From a virus, in IMG/VR virus record IMGVR_UViG_3300037042_006459, positions 1 to 37,568 of that record: a stretch of DNA of 37,568 bases; one strand, 5' to 3'. Positions within the stretch are counted from its first letter, which is position 1. Each line of letters starts with the position of its first letter. The notes below the pieces were generated by a model. It did not search any database. It was not told the origin of the DNA and worked only from the letters and a program-made list of their open reading frames with translations. The translations under genes and the position numbers were made by a program. Of this stretch, positions 22,587 to 28,638 are shown piece by piece.

Positions 22587-23117
22587 TTAGCAAGGATTTA
22601 TATTACTAACAGATCCTGTAGCATTAATTATACCTGAATAAGCACTTCCAGATCCATTAATTTGTATTTTGTAATACCCACCATTACCAACATAAAGTGT
22701 AGTTAATGTTATATCATCATATAATGTAGTTAATGTGTTGATATTTTGAATTGAAAATGCATTAAATGAAGATGTAAGTAGACAAGCATCAGATCCAGTA
22801 GCTGCTGATCCTGAGCTTATTGAATAGAAATGAATATATGGAGTTGGGGTTGGAGTACTTGTAGGGGTTGGAGTTGGTGTTGGTGTAGCTGTTGGAGCTG
22901 GAGTAGTAGGAATTGTTGGTGTTCCAAGTCCAGCACCTGCCGCTGCTACAGCACTTTGCATACTTTGTTGTTGTTGTAAAGCCTCAAATAATTGAGTGGC
23001 ATATAAATTAGACTCCATCATATATTTTTTACTCACTTCATTAAGCGGTAAATTAATATTATCAGCTCTTTTTACATATTGAGCCCAAGGTCCTGGATCA
23101 AGTTGAATACGATACAT
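22587..23117 (-). CDS. Virion-associated-like protein with Thr-Pro repeat stalk
   Basis: A 176-residue protein. The N-terminus MYRIQLDPGPWAQYVKRADN and following helix (LPLNEVSKKYMMESNLYATQLFEAL) look conserved. A Thr-Pro repeat linker (about 66-93) acts as a stalk. The C-terminal domain (about 94-176, YIHFYSISSGSAATGSDACLL to the final NINPC) contains the AC, LYDD, TLYVGNGGYYKI, final-C arrangement seen in C-terminal domains of Bacteroidota phage virion proteins (from memory). It has its own promoter-like box and terminator, so it is a single-gene unit. A decoration or receptor-contact role is inferred. Confidence 0.6.
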   Translation of the reverse strand: MYRIQLDPGPWAQYVKRADNINLPLNEVSKKYMMESNLYATQLFEALQQQQSMQSAVAAAGAGLGTPTIPTTPAPTATPTPTPTPTSTPTPTPYIHFYSISSGSAATGSDACLLTSSFNAFSIQNINTLTTLYDDITLTTLYVGNGGYYKIQINGSGSAYSGIINATGSVSNINPC

Positions 23118-23141
23118 TATTTTATTTTTAATTATGTCGGA

Positions 23142-23151
23142 TATAAATATA
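23142..23151 (-). promoter_or_regulatory. Promoter-like box TATATTTATA
   Basis: Minus-strand TATATTTATA lies 24 nt upstream of the ATG at 23117, immediately after the T-tract of the terminator that ends the tmRNA. The sequence context (TTTTTTC then the box) matches that at 22523. Confidence 0.45.
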
Positions 23152-23152
23152 G

Positions 23153-23177
23153 AAAAAAAGCAACTAATGATAGTTGC
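23153..23177 (-). terminator. Intrinsic terminator after the tmRNA
   Basis: On the minus strand, a 7-bp stem (GCAACTA/TAGTTGC, 4-nt loop) is followed by seven T residues. It starts 14 nt after the tmRNA 3' end. Confidence 0.85.
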
Positions 23178-23191
23178 CTTTTAAAAATTAG

Positions 23192-23553
23192 TGGAGGAGA
23201 CGGGAATCGAACCCGTGTATCCATAAGGAACAATAACACCAGTGTATCACATGCTTAGATCTGCAAGCTGATCAGTAATTGGGGACGTTGATTTTGGTTA
23301 ACGTCGACTCCACCACCTAATTTTTTAGCGGAAATTAGGAAAACCAGAGTGCTGTTCTGTTGCAAGGCTATCAGCTGCCCCTTGCGGATTAGGCTGCTAC
23401 AGCGTAATCGGCACCTACGAACGCCATTAAGTCGTCGAAGGTCATTGTTGACATTTCGTCATTTATTGGTTGAAAATTTGTTTAAAGACGACATATCCAA
23501 ACGTCTGCATGTAGTGGTACCTTCACATTACGGAGCAATACCTGGACTCCCCC
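23192..23553 (-). ncRNA. ssrA: Transfer-messenger RNA (tmRNA)
   Basis: The 362-nt RNA has a 7-bp acceptor stem formed by GGGGGAG (5') and CTCCTCC (3'), including the G3-U70 pair that alanyl-tRNA synthetase requires, and a T arm (ACGGG, TTCGATT, CCCGT). The hallmark CTAAGCATGT near the 3' part pairs with ACATGC near the 5' part (helix 2). Hairpin GACGTT/AACGTC lies between them. The tag frame is at 23389-23424. CCA is not encoded (ACTA follows). It rescues stalled ribosomes by adding a degradation tag. It is one-piece, on its own between a terminator on each side. Confidence 0.93.
23389..23424 (-). other. tmRNA tag reading frame (AFVGADYAVAA, then stop)
   Basis: The probable resume codon is GCG at 23424-23422, preceded by TTAATG, which matches the TA spacing upstream of resume codons. 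The frame reads AFVGADYAVAA and ends TAA at 23389. The end YAVAA matches the ALAA/AVAA-type protease signal of bacterial tags. A later resume at GGT would give GADYAVAA, closer in length to Bacteroidota tags; the exact resume codon is inferred. Confidence 0.75.
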
Positions 23554-23575
23554 ATAAATTAAAGAACTTAAACTT

Positions 23576-23603
23576 AAAAATGAAGCCACTAATTGTGGCT
23601 TCA
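23576..23603 (-). terminator. Intrinsic terminator after the lipoprotein gene
   Basis: On the minus strand, a perfect 9-bp stem (TGAAGCCAC/GTGGCTTCA, loop of 5) is followed by five T residues. It lies 24 nt after the lipoprotein stop and 22 nt before the tmRNA 5' end. Confidence 0.85.
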
Positions 23604-23627
23604 ATTAAGTTTTCTACTAAGTGTAAA

Positions 23628-23804
23628 TTACTTAGCTTCAACAGCAGGTGTAGAAGCGGTAGTGTCAACAGCTACAGCTGTGGTGTCTACAGCTACAGTA
23701 GAATCAACAGCAGTTGAGTCAACAGTTGTAGCGGCTCCTTCACTTGAGTTGTTACAAGCAGCGAACATAATTACGGCTGCGATTGCGAACATTACTTTTT
23801 TCAT
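23628..23804 (-). CDS. Small Bacteroidota-type lipoprotein
   Basis: ATG at 23804 gives a 58-residue protein. Its signal MKKVMFAIAAVIMFAAC ends in a lipobox (FAAC, Cys17), so it should be lipidated and cleaved by signal peptidase II. The mature part is a repetitive Val-Asp-Ser/Thr-Thr-Ala sequence (VDSTAVDSTVAVDTTAVAVD) ending in EAK. Tiny repetitive lipoproteins like this are common in Bacteroidota genomes. Its base composition is visibly richer in G+C than the neighbours, suggesting transfer from a host. It has its own terminator. The protein was missed by length cut-offs. Confidence 0.82.
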   Translation of the reverse strand: MKKVMFAIAAVIMFAACNNSSEGAATTVDSTAVDSTVAVDTTAVAVDTTASTPAVEAK

Positions 23805-23825
23805 TTTCCTGTTTTTTAATTGTTA

Positions 23826-23835
23826 ATAAATATTA
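23826..23835 (-). promoter_or_regulatory. Promoter-like box TAATATTTATT
   Basis: Minus-strand TAATATTTAT(T) lies 21 nt before the lipoprotein ATG and directly after the tRNA-Leu 3' end. It is a two-base variant of the TATATTTATA boxes. Confidence 0.3.
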
Positions 23836-23836
23836 G

Positions 23837-23922
23837 TACCTGAGGCGGGACTTGAACCCGCACGGGCGTTGCGGCCCAGTAGATTTTAAGTCTACCTTGT
23901 ATACCAGTTTCAACACTCAGGT
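23837..23922 (-). tRNA. tRNA-Leu (anticodon TAA)
   Basis: 86-nt class II tRNA. Acceptor ACCTGAG/CTCAGGT pairs perfectly, the anticodon loop is CTTAAAA (anticodon TAA), there is a long variable arm, and the T loop is TTCAAGT. CCA is not encoded. It decodes UUA, a codon expected to be frequent in this AT-rich genome. Confidence 0.93.
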
Positions 23923-23980
23923 GTTAGTTTTTTAATATAATTAAATATAATATTTTCTTTTTGGGTCAAAAATATTATTT

Positions 23981-24055
23981 TGGTAGTCCCGACAAGAATC
24001 GAACTTGTATCCGCTGCTTAGAAGGCAGCTGTTCTATCCGTTGAACTACAGGACC
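23981..24055 (-). tRNA. tRNA-Arg (anticodon TCT), CCA encoded
   Basis: Acceptor GGTCCTG/CGGGACT with two G-U pairs, anticodon loop CTTCTAA (anticodon TCT), T loop TTCGATT. It is the only tRNA here with an encoded CCA end (23981-23983). It decodes AGA. Confidence 0.93.
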
Positions 24056-24059
24056 GATG

Positions 24060-24134
24060 TGGACCCTATAGGACTTGAACCTATGACCTTCACATTATGA
24101 GTGTGCCGCTACTAACCAACTGAGCTAAGGGTCC
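24060..24134 (-). tRNA. tRNA-Met or tRNA-Ile2 (anticodon CAT)
   Basis: Acceptor GGACCCT/AGGGTCC pairs perfectly; loop CTCATAA gives anticodon CAT; T loop TTCAAGT. G1-C72 rules out a typical bacterial initiator. It could be elongator Met or a lysidine-modified Ile2; the sequence alone does not decide. Confidence 0.88.
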
Positions 24135-24142
24135 ATCAGTTG

Positions 24143-24229
24143 CGGAGACTCAGGGATTCGAACCCCAGTTACGATTTCTCGTAAATCGGTTTTCAAGACC
24201 GACGCATTCAACCACTCTGCCAAATCTCC
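24143..24229 (-). tRNA. tRNA-Ser (anticodon TGA)
   Basis: 87-nt class II tRNA with acceptor GGAGATT/AGTCTCC, anticodon loop CTTGAAA (anticodon TGA), a long variable stem-loop and discriminator G73, as usual for serine. CCA is not encoded. Confidence 0.93.
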
Positions 24230-24230
24230 G

Positions 24231-24301
24231 TTACCACTCCTGGATTCGAACCAGAACTAACAGAACCAAAATCTGTTGTGCTACCGTTACACCAAGTGGC
24301 A
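24231..24301 (-). tRNA. tRNA-Gln (anticodon TTG)
   Basis: Acceptor TGCCACT/AGTGGTA, anticodon loop TTTTGGT (anticodon TTG), T loop TTCGAAT. It abuts tRNA-Ser with one base between them. CCA is not encoded. Confidence 0.92.
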
Positions 24302-24307
24302 CTTTAG

Positions 24308-24381
24308 GTGACCATACTGGAATCGAACCAGTGGCACGGCCTATTTTAAAGGCTTGCTCTAACCTACTGAGCTAATGGTCA
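24308..24381 (-). tRNA. tRNA with apparent anticodon AAA (nominally Phe), atypical
   Basis: 74-nt tRNA fold: acceptor TGACCAT/ATGGTCA, D stem GCTC/GAGC, T arm ACTGG/CCAGT. Counting from the D stem gives loop TTAAAAT and anticodon AAA, with an A27-C43 mismatch and discriminator C73. Phe tRNAs almost always use GAA and A73. The fold is sound, but the amino acid identity is uncertain. Confidence 0.75.
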
Positions 24382-24417
24382 CACCGTGGCGTTCAATGCT
24401 TTCGCACCGTCTTCAGG

Positions 24418-24489
24418 TACTCTGTAGGGGATTCGAACCCCTATTACCTCCGTGAAAGGGAGGTGAACTAACCCTTATTCGAACAGAGC
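24418..24489 (-). tRNA. tRNA-Glu (anticodon TTC)
   Basis: Acceptor GCTCTGT/ACAGAGT (one G-U), anticodon stem CCTCC/GGAGG with loop CTTTCAC (anticodon TTC), T stem AGGGG/CCCCT. CCA is not encoded. Confidence 0.92.
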
Positions 24490-24496
24490 ATTTATG

Positions 24497-24573
24497 TCGG
24501 GATGGCAGGATTCGAACCTACGAGTTCTCCACGTCCCAAACGTGGCGGGGTAACCGGACTCCCCAACATCCCG
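24497..24573 (-). tRNA. tRNA-Pro (anticodon TGG)
   Basis: Acceptor CGGGATG/CATCCCG pairs perfectly; anticodon stem CCACG/CGTGG with loop TTTGGGA (anticodon TGG); T loop TTCGAAT. It starts 12 nt after the groEL stop, so it may be processed from the chaperonin transcript. Confidence 0.93.
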
Positions 24574-24585
24574 AACCTACTTAAT

Positions 24586-26223
24586 TTAAAATCCTAATCC
24601 AGGTCCAAGATCATCATCTTTTTTCTTCTCAGACGGTTCTTCATGAATAACACTTTCAGTTGTTAATATAGTACCTGCTACAGCTGCTGCATTTTCAACT
24701 GCTAAACGAGTTACTTTAGTTGGATCTAAAATACCTTCATCTTCCATATTAACAAATGTTTCTGATTTTAAATCATAACCATACCAAGTACCTTTTAACT
24801 TACCTAACTCGTACATATACCAAGTTGGATTATTTAAACCAGCATTATCTAAAATTTGAATAAACGGTGAAGATAAGGCTGAATAAACAATTTTTTTACC
24901 GATATTAAAATCAACACTATCATCCATTGACTCGCTTATAGCTTCTCTAGCATATAATAAAGCTGAGCCCCCACCTGGTAATACACCTTCTTCAACAGCA
25001 GCACGAGTAGCAAATAAAGCGTCTTCAACTCTATCTTTATATTCTTTTAATTCAATTTCATTATTACCACCTACATTAATAATAGCTACACCACCAATTA
25101 ACTTACCTAAGCGTTCTTGTAATTTTTCTTTTTCAAACATTGATTGAGCCTTATCAATTTGAATTTTGATCTCCTCAGCTCTAGCTGTAATTGCTTCTTC
25201 AGTACCTTTACCATCAACAACAGTTGTTTTTTCTTTTTCAACTGTTACTGTTCTGGCTTTGCCTAAATAAGTTGATAATTGAGCTACATTTAATTTGTCA
25301 AGTTTTAATCCTTTTTCTTTACTAATAACTTGACCACCAGTGACAATAGCTAAATCTTCTAACAATAATGTTCTACGCTCACCAAAGTCAGGCGCTTTAA
25401 CAGCTACTACTTTAACAATACCTCTCATTTTATTAACAATGAGTGTTGCTAATGCTTCACCATCAATGTCTTCAGCTACAATCAATAATGATTTATTTTC
25501 ACTATTTACTTTTTGAAGTACATTTAATAACTCAGCAGCAGCTATAATTCTACCATCATAAATTAAAACATATGGGTCATCAAGTACAGCTTGCATTGTA
25601 CTGTTGTTAGTAACAAAGTAAGGTGATTTATAACCTCTATCAAACTGAATACCCTCAACTACCTCAAGTGTTGTTTCACCTGTTTTACTTTCTTCAATAG
25701 CTACTACTCCATCACGACCTACTTTTTCAAGCGCTGATGCTACTAAATTACCTGTAAATTCATCATTATTAGATGAAATTGTAGCTACTTGTTTTAGTTG
25801 TTCTTCTGATGAAATATCTTTACTGTTTTGTTTAAGCGCTTTAACTACTTGTTTAACAGCTTTATCAATACCTTTTTTAATCTCAACAGCATTGGCTCCA
25901 GCTCTAACTTTACTTAAGCCTTCTTTAACCATAGTGTTAGCCAAAAGAGTAGTAGTGGTAGTACCATCTCCAGCTGTGTTGGCTGAACGTATAGCAGCTT
26001 GTTTAACAATTTCAGCCCCAATGTTCTCAATCGGGTCTTTAAGTTTAATTGATTTTGCGACTGTAACTCCATCTTTAGTTGATTGAGGTAATTCATTTTC
26101 TTTTTCAATAATAACATTACGACCAAATGGGCCTAATGTTGTGACAACGGCTTTAGATAACTTATCTACTCCGTCAGCTAGTTTTTGTCTAGCATCTGTG
26201 TTATATACTATAATTTTACTCAT
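24586..26223 (-). CDS. groEL: Chaperonin GroEL (60 kDa)
   Basis: A 545-residue, full-length group I chaperonin. The nucleotide-binding motif GDGTTTTT (85-92, catalytic Asp86), the TTLGPFGRNV segment (28-37) and the late VLPGGGSALLYA nucleotide loop are intact. The equatorial, intermediate and apical domains all align in order. The usual flexible GGM-rich C-terminus is replaced by a charged tail ending DDDLGPGLGF. It should form the ring that folds phage or host proteins with GroES. It overlaps the groES stop by 8 nt and is followed 12 nt later by tRNA-Pro. Confidence 0.97.
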   Translation of the reverse strand: MSKIIVYNTDARQKLADGVDKLSKAVVTTLGPFGRNVIIEKENELPQSTKDGVTVAKSIKLKDPIENIGAEIVKQAAIRSANTAGDGTTTTTLLANTMVKEGLSKVRAGANAVEIKKGIDKAVKQVVKALKQNSKDISSEEQLKQVATISSNNDEFTGNLVASALEKVGRDGVVAIEESKTGETTLEVVEGIQFDRGYKSPYFVTNNSTMQAVLDDPYVLIYDGRIIAAAELLNVLQKVNSENKSLLIVAEDIDGEALATLIVNKMRGIVKVVAVKAPDFGERRTLLLEDLAIVTGGQVISKEKGLKLDKLNVAQLSTYLGKARTVTVEKEKTTVVDGKGTEEAITARAEEIKIQIDKAQSMFEKEKLQERLGKLIGGVAIINVGGNNEIELKEYKDRVEDALFATRAAVEEGVLPGGGSALLYAREAISESMDDSVDFNIGKKIVYSALSSPFIQILDNAGLNNPTWYMYELGKLKGTWYGYDLKSETFVNMEDEGILDPTKVTRLAVENAAAVAGTILTTESVIHEEPSEKKKDDDLGPGLGF

Positions 26224-26506
26224 AAATTGATAGAATTTCTGATTCTTTAGTTACAATATAATCTTCTCCATCTACAGTGATTTTAACTGATCCCATTTTA
26301 GGAATAAGTACTTTTTGGCCTGGTGTTAACTTAGATGGAACATCTTGTCCTGTATGCCAGTTAAAGGTATCGCTTGTAGCGATTACTTCTCCAATTTCTG
26401 GTTTTTCTTTTCCTAAATCTGGAATGACAATATTACCGTATGTTTGTTCTTCAAACTCAATAGGTTTGATAATAACATTACCATTAACGGGTGTTAATTT
26501 ACTCAT
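26216..26506 (-). CDS. groES: Co-chaperonin GroES
   Basis: A 96-residue protein, normal length for GroES. It starts LTPVNGNVIIKPIE and has the mobile loop EEQTYGNIVIPD (about 18-29) that contacts GroEL, then KEKPEIGEVIA, PGQKVLIPK and a final strand EDYIVTKESEILSIYE. It caps the GroEL ring in an ATP-dependent cycle. It is directly upstream of groEL with an 8-nt overlap, the arrangement of cellular groESL operons, but with the phage gene spacing. Confidence 0.95.
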   Translation of the reverse strand: MSKLTPVNGNVIIKPIEFEEQTYGNIVIPDLGKEKPEIGEVIATSDTFNWHTGQDVPSKLTPGQKVLIPKMGSVKITVDGEDYIVTKESEILSIYE

Positions 26507-26529
26507 ATTACTTTATTTTATTAAATATA

Positions 26530-26736
26530 TTAATTTTTTTCCTCATCTCCAAGTATTTCAAGTTCTTCTATTTCATCTAGAAAAAATAAGTAACCTTCTT
26601 TTCTTAACACTTTATCAGCTTTAAGCCATTGCATTATTAGATCAAGATTATCACCTGTATACTTAGGATCATCAAGTATACGTCTAATTAGAAGATAAGC
26701 CTTATCCTGAAAGTAAATTACTTGTCTTGAAATCAT
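26530..26736 (-). CDS. Small acidic hypothetical protein in the chaperone operon
   Basis: A 68-residue helical protein (MISRQVIYFQDKAYLLIRRI to DEEKN) with a strongly acidic C-terminus. It lies between hsp20 and groES, 23 nt before the groES ATG. No motif was recognised. Its location suggests co-expression with the chaperones, and it could be an adaptor, but there is no direct support. Confidence 0.55.
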   Translation of the reverse strand: MISRQVIYFQDKAYLLIRRILDDPKYTGDNLDLIMQWLKADKVLRKEGYLFFLDEIEELEILGDEEKN

Positions 26737-26764
26737 AACTGAGTTTTGGTAGGTCTCGTTTTAG

Positions 26765-27202
26765 TTATCCTTTAAGGATTTGTTTTTTGTTTATTTTAAT
26801 TTCAATTTTCCTTGGTGCTTTTTCAGCCGCGTAAGGAATATCAACAATTAAGAGACCTTTATCTAAAAATGCACTTAACTGAGTTAAGTTAAATTTAGAT
26901 GCTATCTTCCATGCTAAATCAAATGAACGTTTAGCAATACCTCTTTGTAGGTAAGATTTGATTTCTTCTGTTTCTGGTTTGTTATAAGAGATACGTAATG
27001 TTTCTCCATCTACTTGAATGTCTAGATCAGATTCAGATAAACCTACTACTGCTAGTTCAAAACGTAACCCGTTTTCTGTTTCTAAAATATCAACTGGATA
27101 GTTGATTTTACTTTCAAATGTGTTAAATGTGCTGTTTGCATCGAAAAAATTTTTCCAGACGATGTCGAATGGGTCAATACCCCAATGTGCAATTCTTGTC
27201 AT
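26765..27202 (-). CDS. hsp20: Small heat-shock protein Hsp20 (alpha-crystallin family)
   Basis: A 145-residue protein. After a WGIDPFDIVWKNFF N-terminus, the alpha-crystallin core runs from about 38 to 135 (NYPVDILETENGLRFELAVV, then DIQVDGETLRISYN) and includes the KRSFDLAW and LDKGLLIVDIP strands. The C-terminal IxI-like region is IKINKK. These ATP-independent holdases bind unfolding proteins. Hsp20 genes occur in other T4-like phages. It has a 90-nt leader with two hairpins. Confidence 0.92.
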   Translation of the reverse strand: MTRIAHWGIDPFDIVWKNFFDANSTFNTFESKINYPVDILETENGLRFELAVVGLSESDLDIQVDGETLRISYNKPETEEIKSYLQRGIAKRSFDLAWKIASKFNLTQLSAFLDKGLLIVDIPYAAEKAPRKIEIKINKKQILKG

Positions 27203-27217
27203 TTTATTTTATTTTGT

Positions 27218-27273
27218 GCCCCCTAAGGTGGCGGTTAATTAATACATAACTTGAGACCTACCTATAATCTCAA
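27218..27273 (-). promoter_or_regulatory. Structured 5' leader of hsp20
   Basis: Two hairpins lie in the hsp20 leader: a 6-bp stem TTGAGA/TCTCAA (27251-27273, 11-nt loop) and a GC-rich stem GCCACC TTA GGGGGC (27218-27232) that ends 15 nt before the ATG. Heat-shock leaders often fold as RNA thermometers, but no Shine-Dalgarno pairing was seen. Confidence 0.3.
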
Positions 27274-27282
27274 TTTATTTTT

Positions 27283-27292
27283 AATAAATATA
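27283..27292 (-). promoter_or_regulatory. Promoter-like box TATATTTATT
   Basis: Minus-strand TATATTTATT just after the GIY-YIG stop at 27293 and 80 nt before the hsp20 ATG. It would give hsp20 a roughly 70-nt leader. One-base variant of the TATATTTATA boxes. Confidence 0.35.
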
Positions 27293-27868
27293 TCAAATTT
27301 TCCATTTCCATCCAAATCCATAACAAAATTTTCTTTTACCGTTACATACATCTCCAATAGATCCATTACTTATTCTTTTACCTAAACTTAAATTAGCTTC
27401 ACTTATTGAAGAATATTCAGTTATTTCACCTGTTTTTAAATTAATTTTAATTACTGGTTTTTGTTTAGATAAACTTATTTTGTCTCCATAGTTTATAGTA
27501 TGTTGAAATCTTTTTTGTTTATGTTCTTCAGTTTGTTTTTTTCCTTTCATAGCGATGCTTTTTCTTAATTTAGTTTCATCACTACATTTTCCTCTACCTT
27601 CTCCTAATCTTAAATTTAAACCATTTTCTCCTAAAACATTATAAAACATACCCCAATATAACTCTTTCTCATTTATTTGATCTAACGTACATTCTTCTAT
27701 AATTTCAAATATATGATTTTCTACACCATATTTTTTAAAAGATCTATTTAATTTAACTTGTTGTTTACATTCTGTTCCTCTATATTGTTTCCATCTTTTA
27801 GGAATATTAACAGACTGTCCTATATAAACTTTATTTACAGGAGATGTTATTTTATAGATACCTATCAT
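27293..27868 (-). CDS. GIY-YIG homing endonuclease
   Basis: A 191-residue protein with a standard core: GIYKITSPVNKVYIGQSVNI (3-22), then RWKQYRG, and an Asn-Glu-Lys-Glu helix (QINEKELYWG, catalytic Glu about 69). Residues 90-130 carry NUMOD3-like Lys-rich repeats and 135-190 a NUMOD1-like domain ending CYGFGWKWKI. It is inserted between the clamp gene and hsp20, and its leader overlaps the clamp stop codon. It belongs to the same subfamily as the gene at 28639-29340. Confidence 0.93.
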   Translation of the reverse strand: MIGIYKITSPVNKVYIGQSVNIPKRWKQYRGTECKQQVKLNRSFKKYGVENHIFEIIEECTLDQINEKELYWGMFYNVLGENGLNLRLGEGRGKCSDETKLRKSIAMKGKKQTEEHKQKRFQHTINYGDKISLSKQKPVIKINLKTGEITEYSSISEANLSLGKRISNGSIGDVCNGKRKFCYGFGWKWKI

Positions 27869-27869
27869 C

Positions 27870-27885
27870 TATAATAAATATCCCC
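27870..27885 (-). promoter_or_regulatory. Leader element shared with another homing endonuclease gene
   Basis: Identical to the 16-base element at 2689-2704 (minus strand GGGGATATTTATTATA). It is placed 1 nt before the GIY-YIG start and touches the clamp stop codon. See the entry at 2689. Confidence 0.35.
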
Positions 27886-28619
27886 TATTGTTCTGAAAGA
27901 CGAACCAAATAATAAACAGATTCTATACTTTCTTCTTTAAATGATACTTTCATTAATCCTTCCTGACTAATTTGAATAGTACCACTATCAGCCTCTTCAT
28001 TTGCTTTTAATAATTCCATCATCACATCAGCTGGGAATGGTAATTCATTTAGACCAAACATTGATTCACATGGTGTTTTGAATTTAATTTTATTAGCATA
28101 TCCATTTCCATCACCAATCACAATAACTAAATCTTTCATATTTTCACTATTTAATTCATCTTTAATAGTGAATTGTTTAACATCACCTAATGCTTTTTTA
28201 GCATTAGTAAATTTGGAAATAAAATCAGAATCAATATTTGCCTCAGCATCATAACTAGCTGGTTCATTAATAGCTGGTACTGACTCAATCAACATCAAGT
28301 CAGATAAATAATAATTTAAATCATATTGATTATCAGCTAATGTTAGTTCAAGTGGTGTACCATATGGGCTTTTAGTTAAACCTAAAACTACTGTATTATC
28401 CATTATTTTAACTAACTTATTAAATTGACTAGTATTATATATTCCTAGATCAGTATCATCTAAATCAAAATTAGGACTAGTGACTTTACCAACTAGATTT
28501 TTCATTGGTGTGATAAAGTCAACAGTTATATTTTTATCTTTAATATTCCATTTAACTGATTCAACAATACCATTTAGATGATATTTGTCAATAACTGATG
28601 TTAATGTTTGTTTTTGCAT
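27885..28619 (-). CDS. 45: Sliding clamp, T4 gp45-like
   Basis: A 244-residue protein, close to gp45 length (228 in T4). The start TLTSVIDKYHLNGIVESVKW, internal IYNTSQFNKLVKIMDN, and the C-terminal strand pattern (GLNELPFPADVMMELLKANE, then SVYYLVRL) follow phage clamp proteins, which form a trimeric ring around DNA. The gene lies next to the family B polymerase and is flanked on both sides by GIY-YIG endonucleases. In T4 it also activates late transcription; that role is not shown here. Confidence 0.82.
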   Translation of the reverse strand: MQKQTLTSVIDKYHLNGIVESVKWNIKDKNITVDFITPMKNLVGKVTSPNFDLDDTDLGIYNTSQFNKLVKIMDNTVVLGLTKSPYGTPLELTLADNQYDLNYYLSDLMLIESVPAINEPASYDAEANIDSDFISKFTNAKKALGDVKQFTIKDELNSENMKDLVIVIGDGNGYANKIKFKTPCESMFGLNELPFPADVMMELLKANEEADSGTIQISQEGLMKVSFKEESIESVYYLVRLSEQ

Positions 28620-28638
28620 ATATTAAATATAATATTTT

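Noticed and set aside
22858-22905. Thr-Pro coding repeat as a CRISPR or tandem-repeat array
   Set aside because: It is a short in-frame simple repeat of a protein linker with no spacers.
23389-23460. ATG-started frame reading through the tmRNA tag (starts MSTMTFDDLM)
   Set aside because: It is in frame with the tag but inside the folded tmRNA; the tag explains it better than an independent peptide gene.
23349-23826. Two plus-strand open frames of 77-122 residues
   Set aside because: They lie antisense to the tmRNA, lipoprotein and terminator, have no recognisable domains, and their repeats mirror the lipoprotein repeat.
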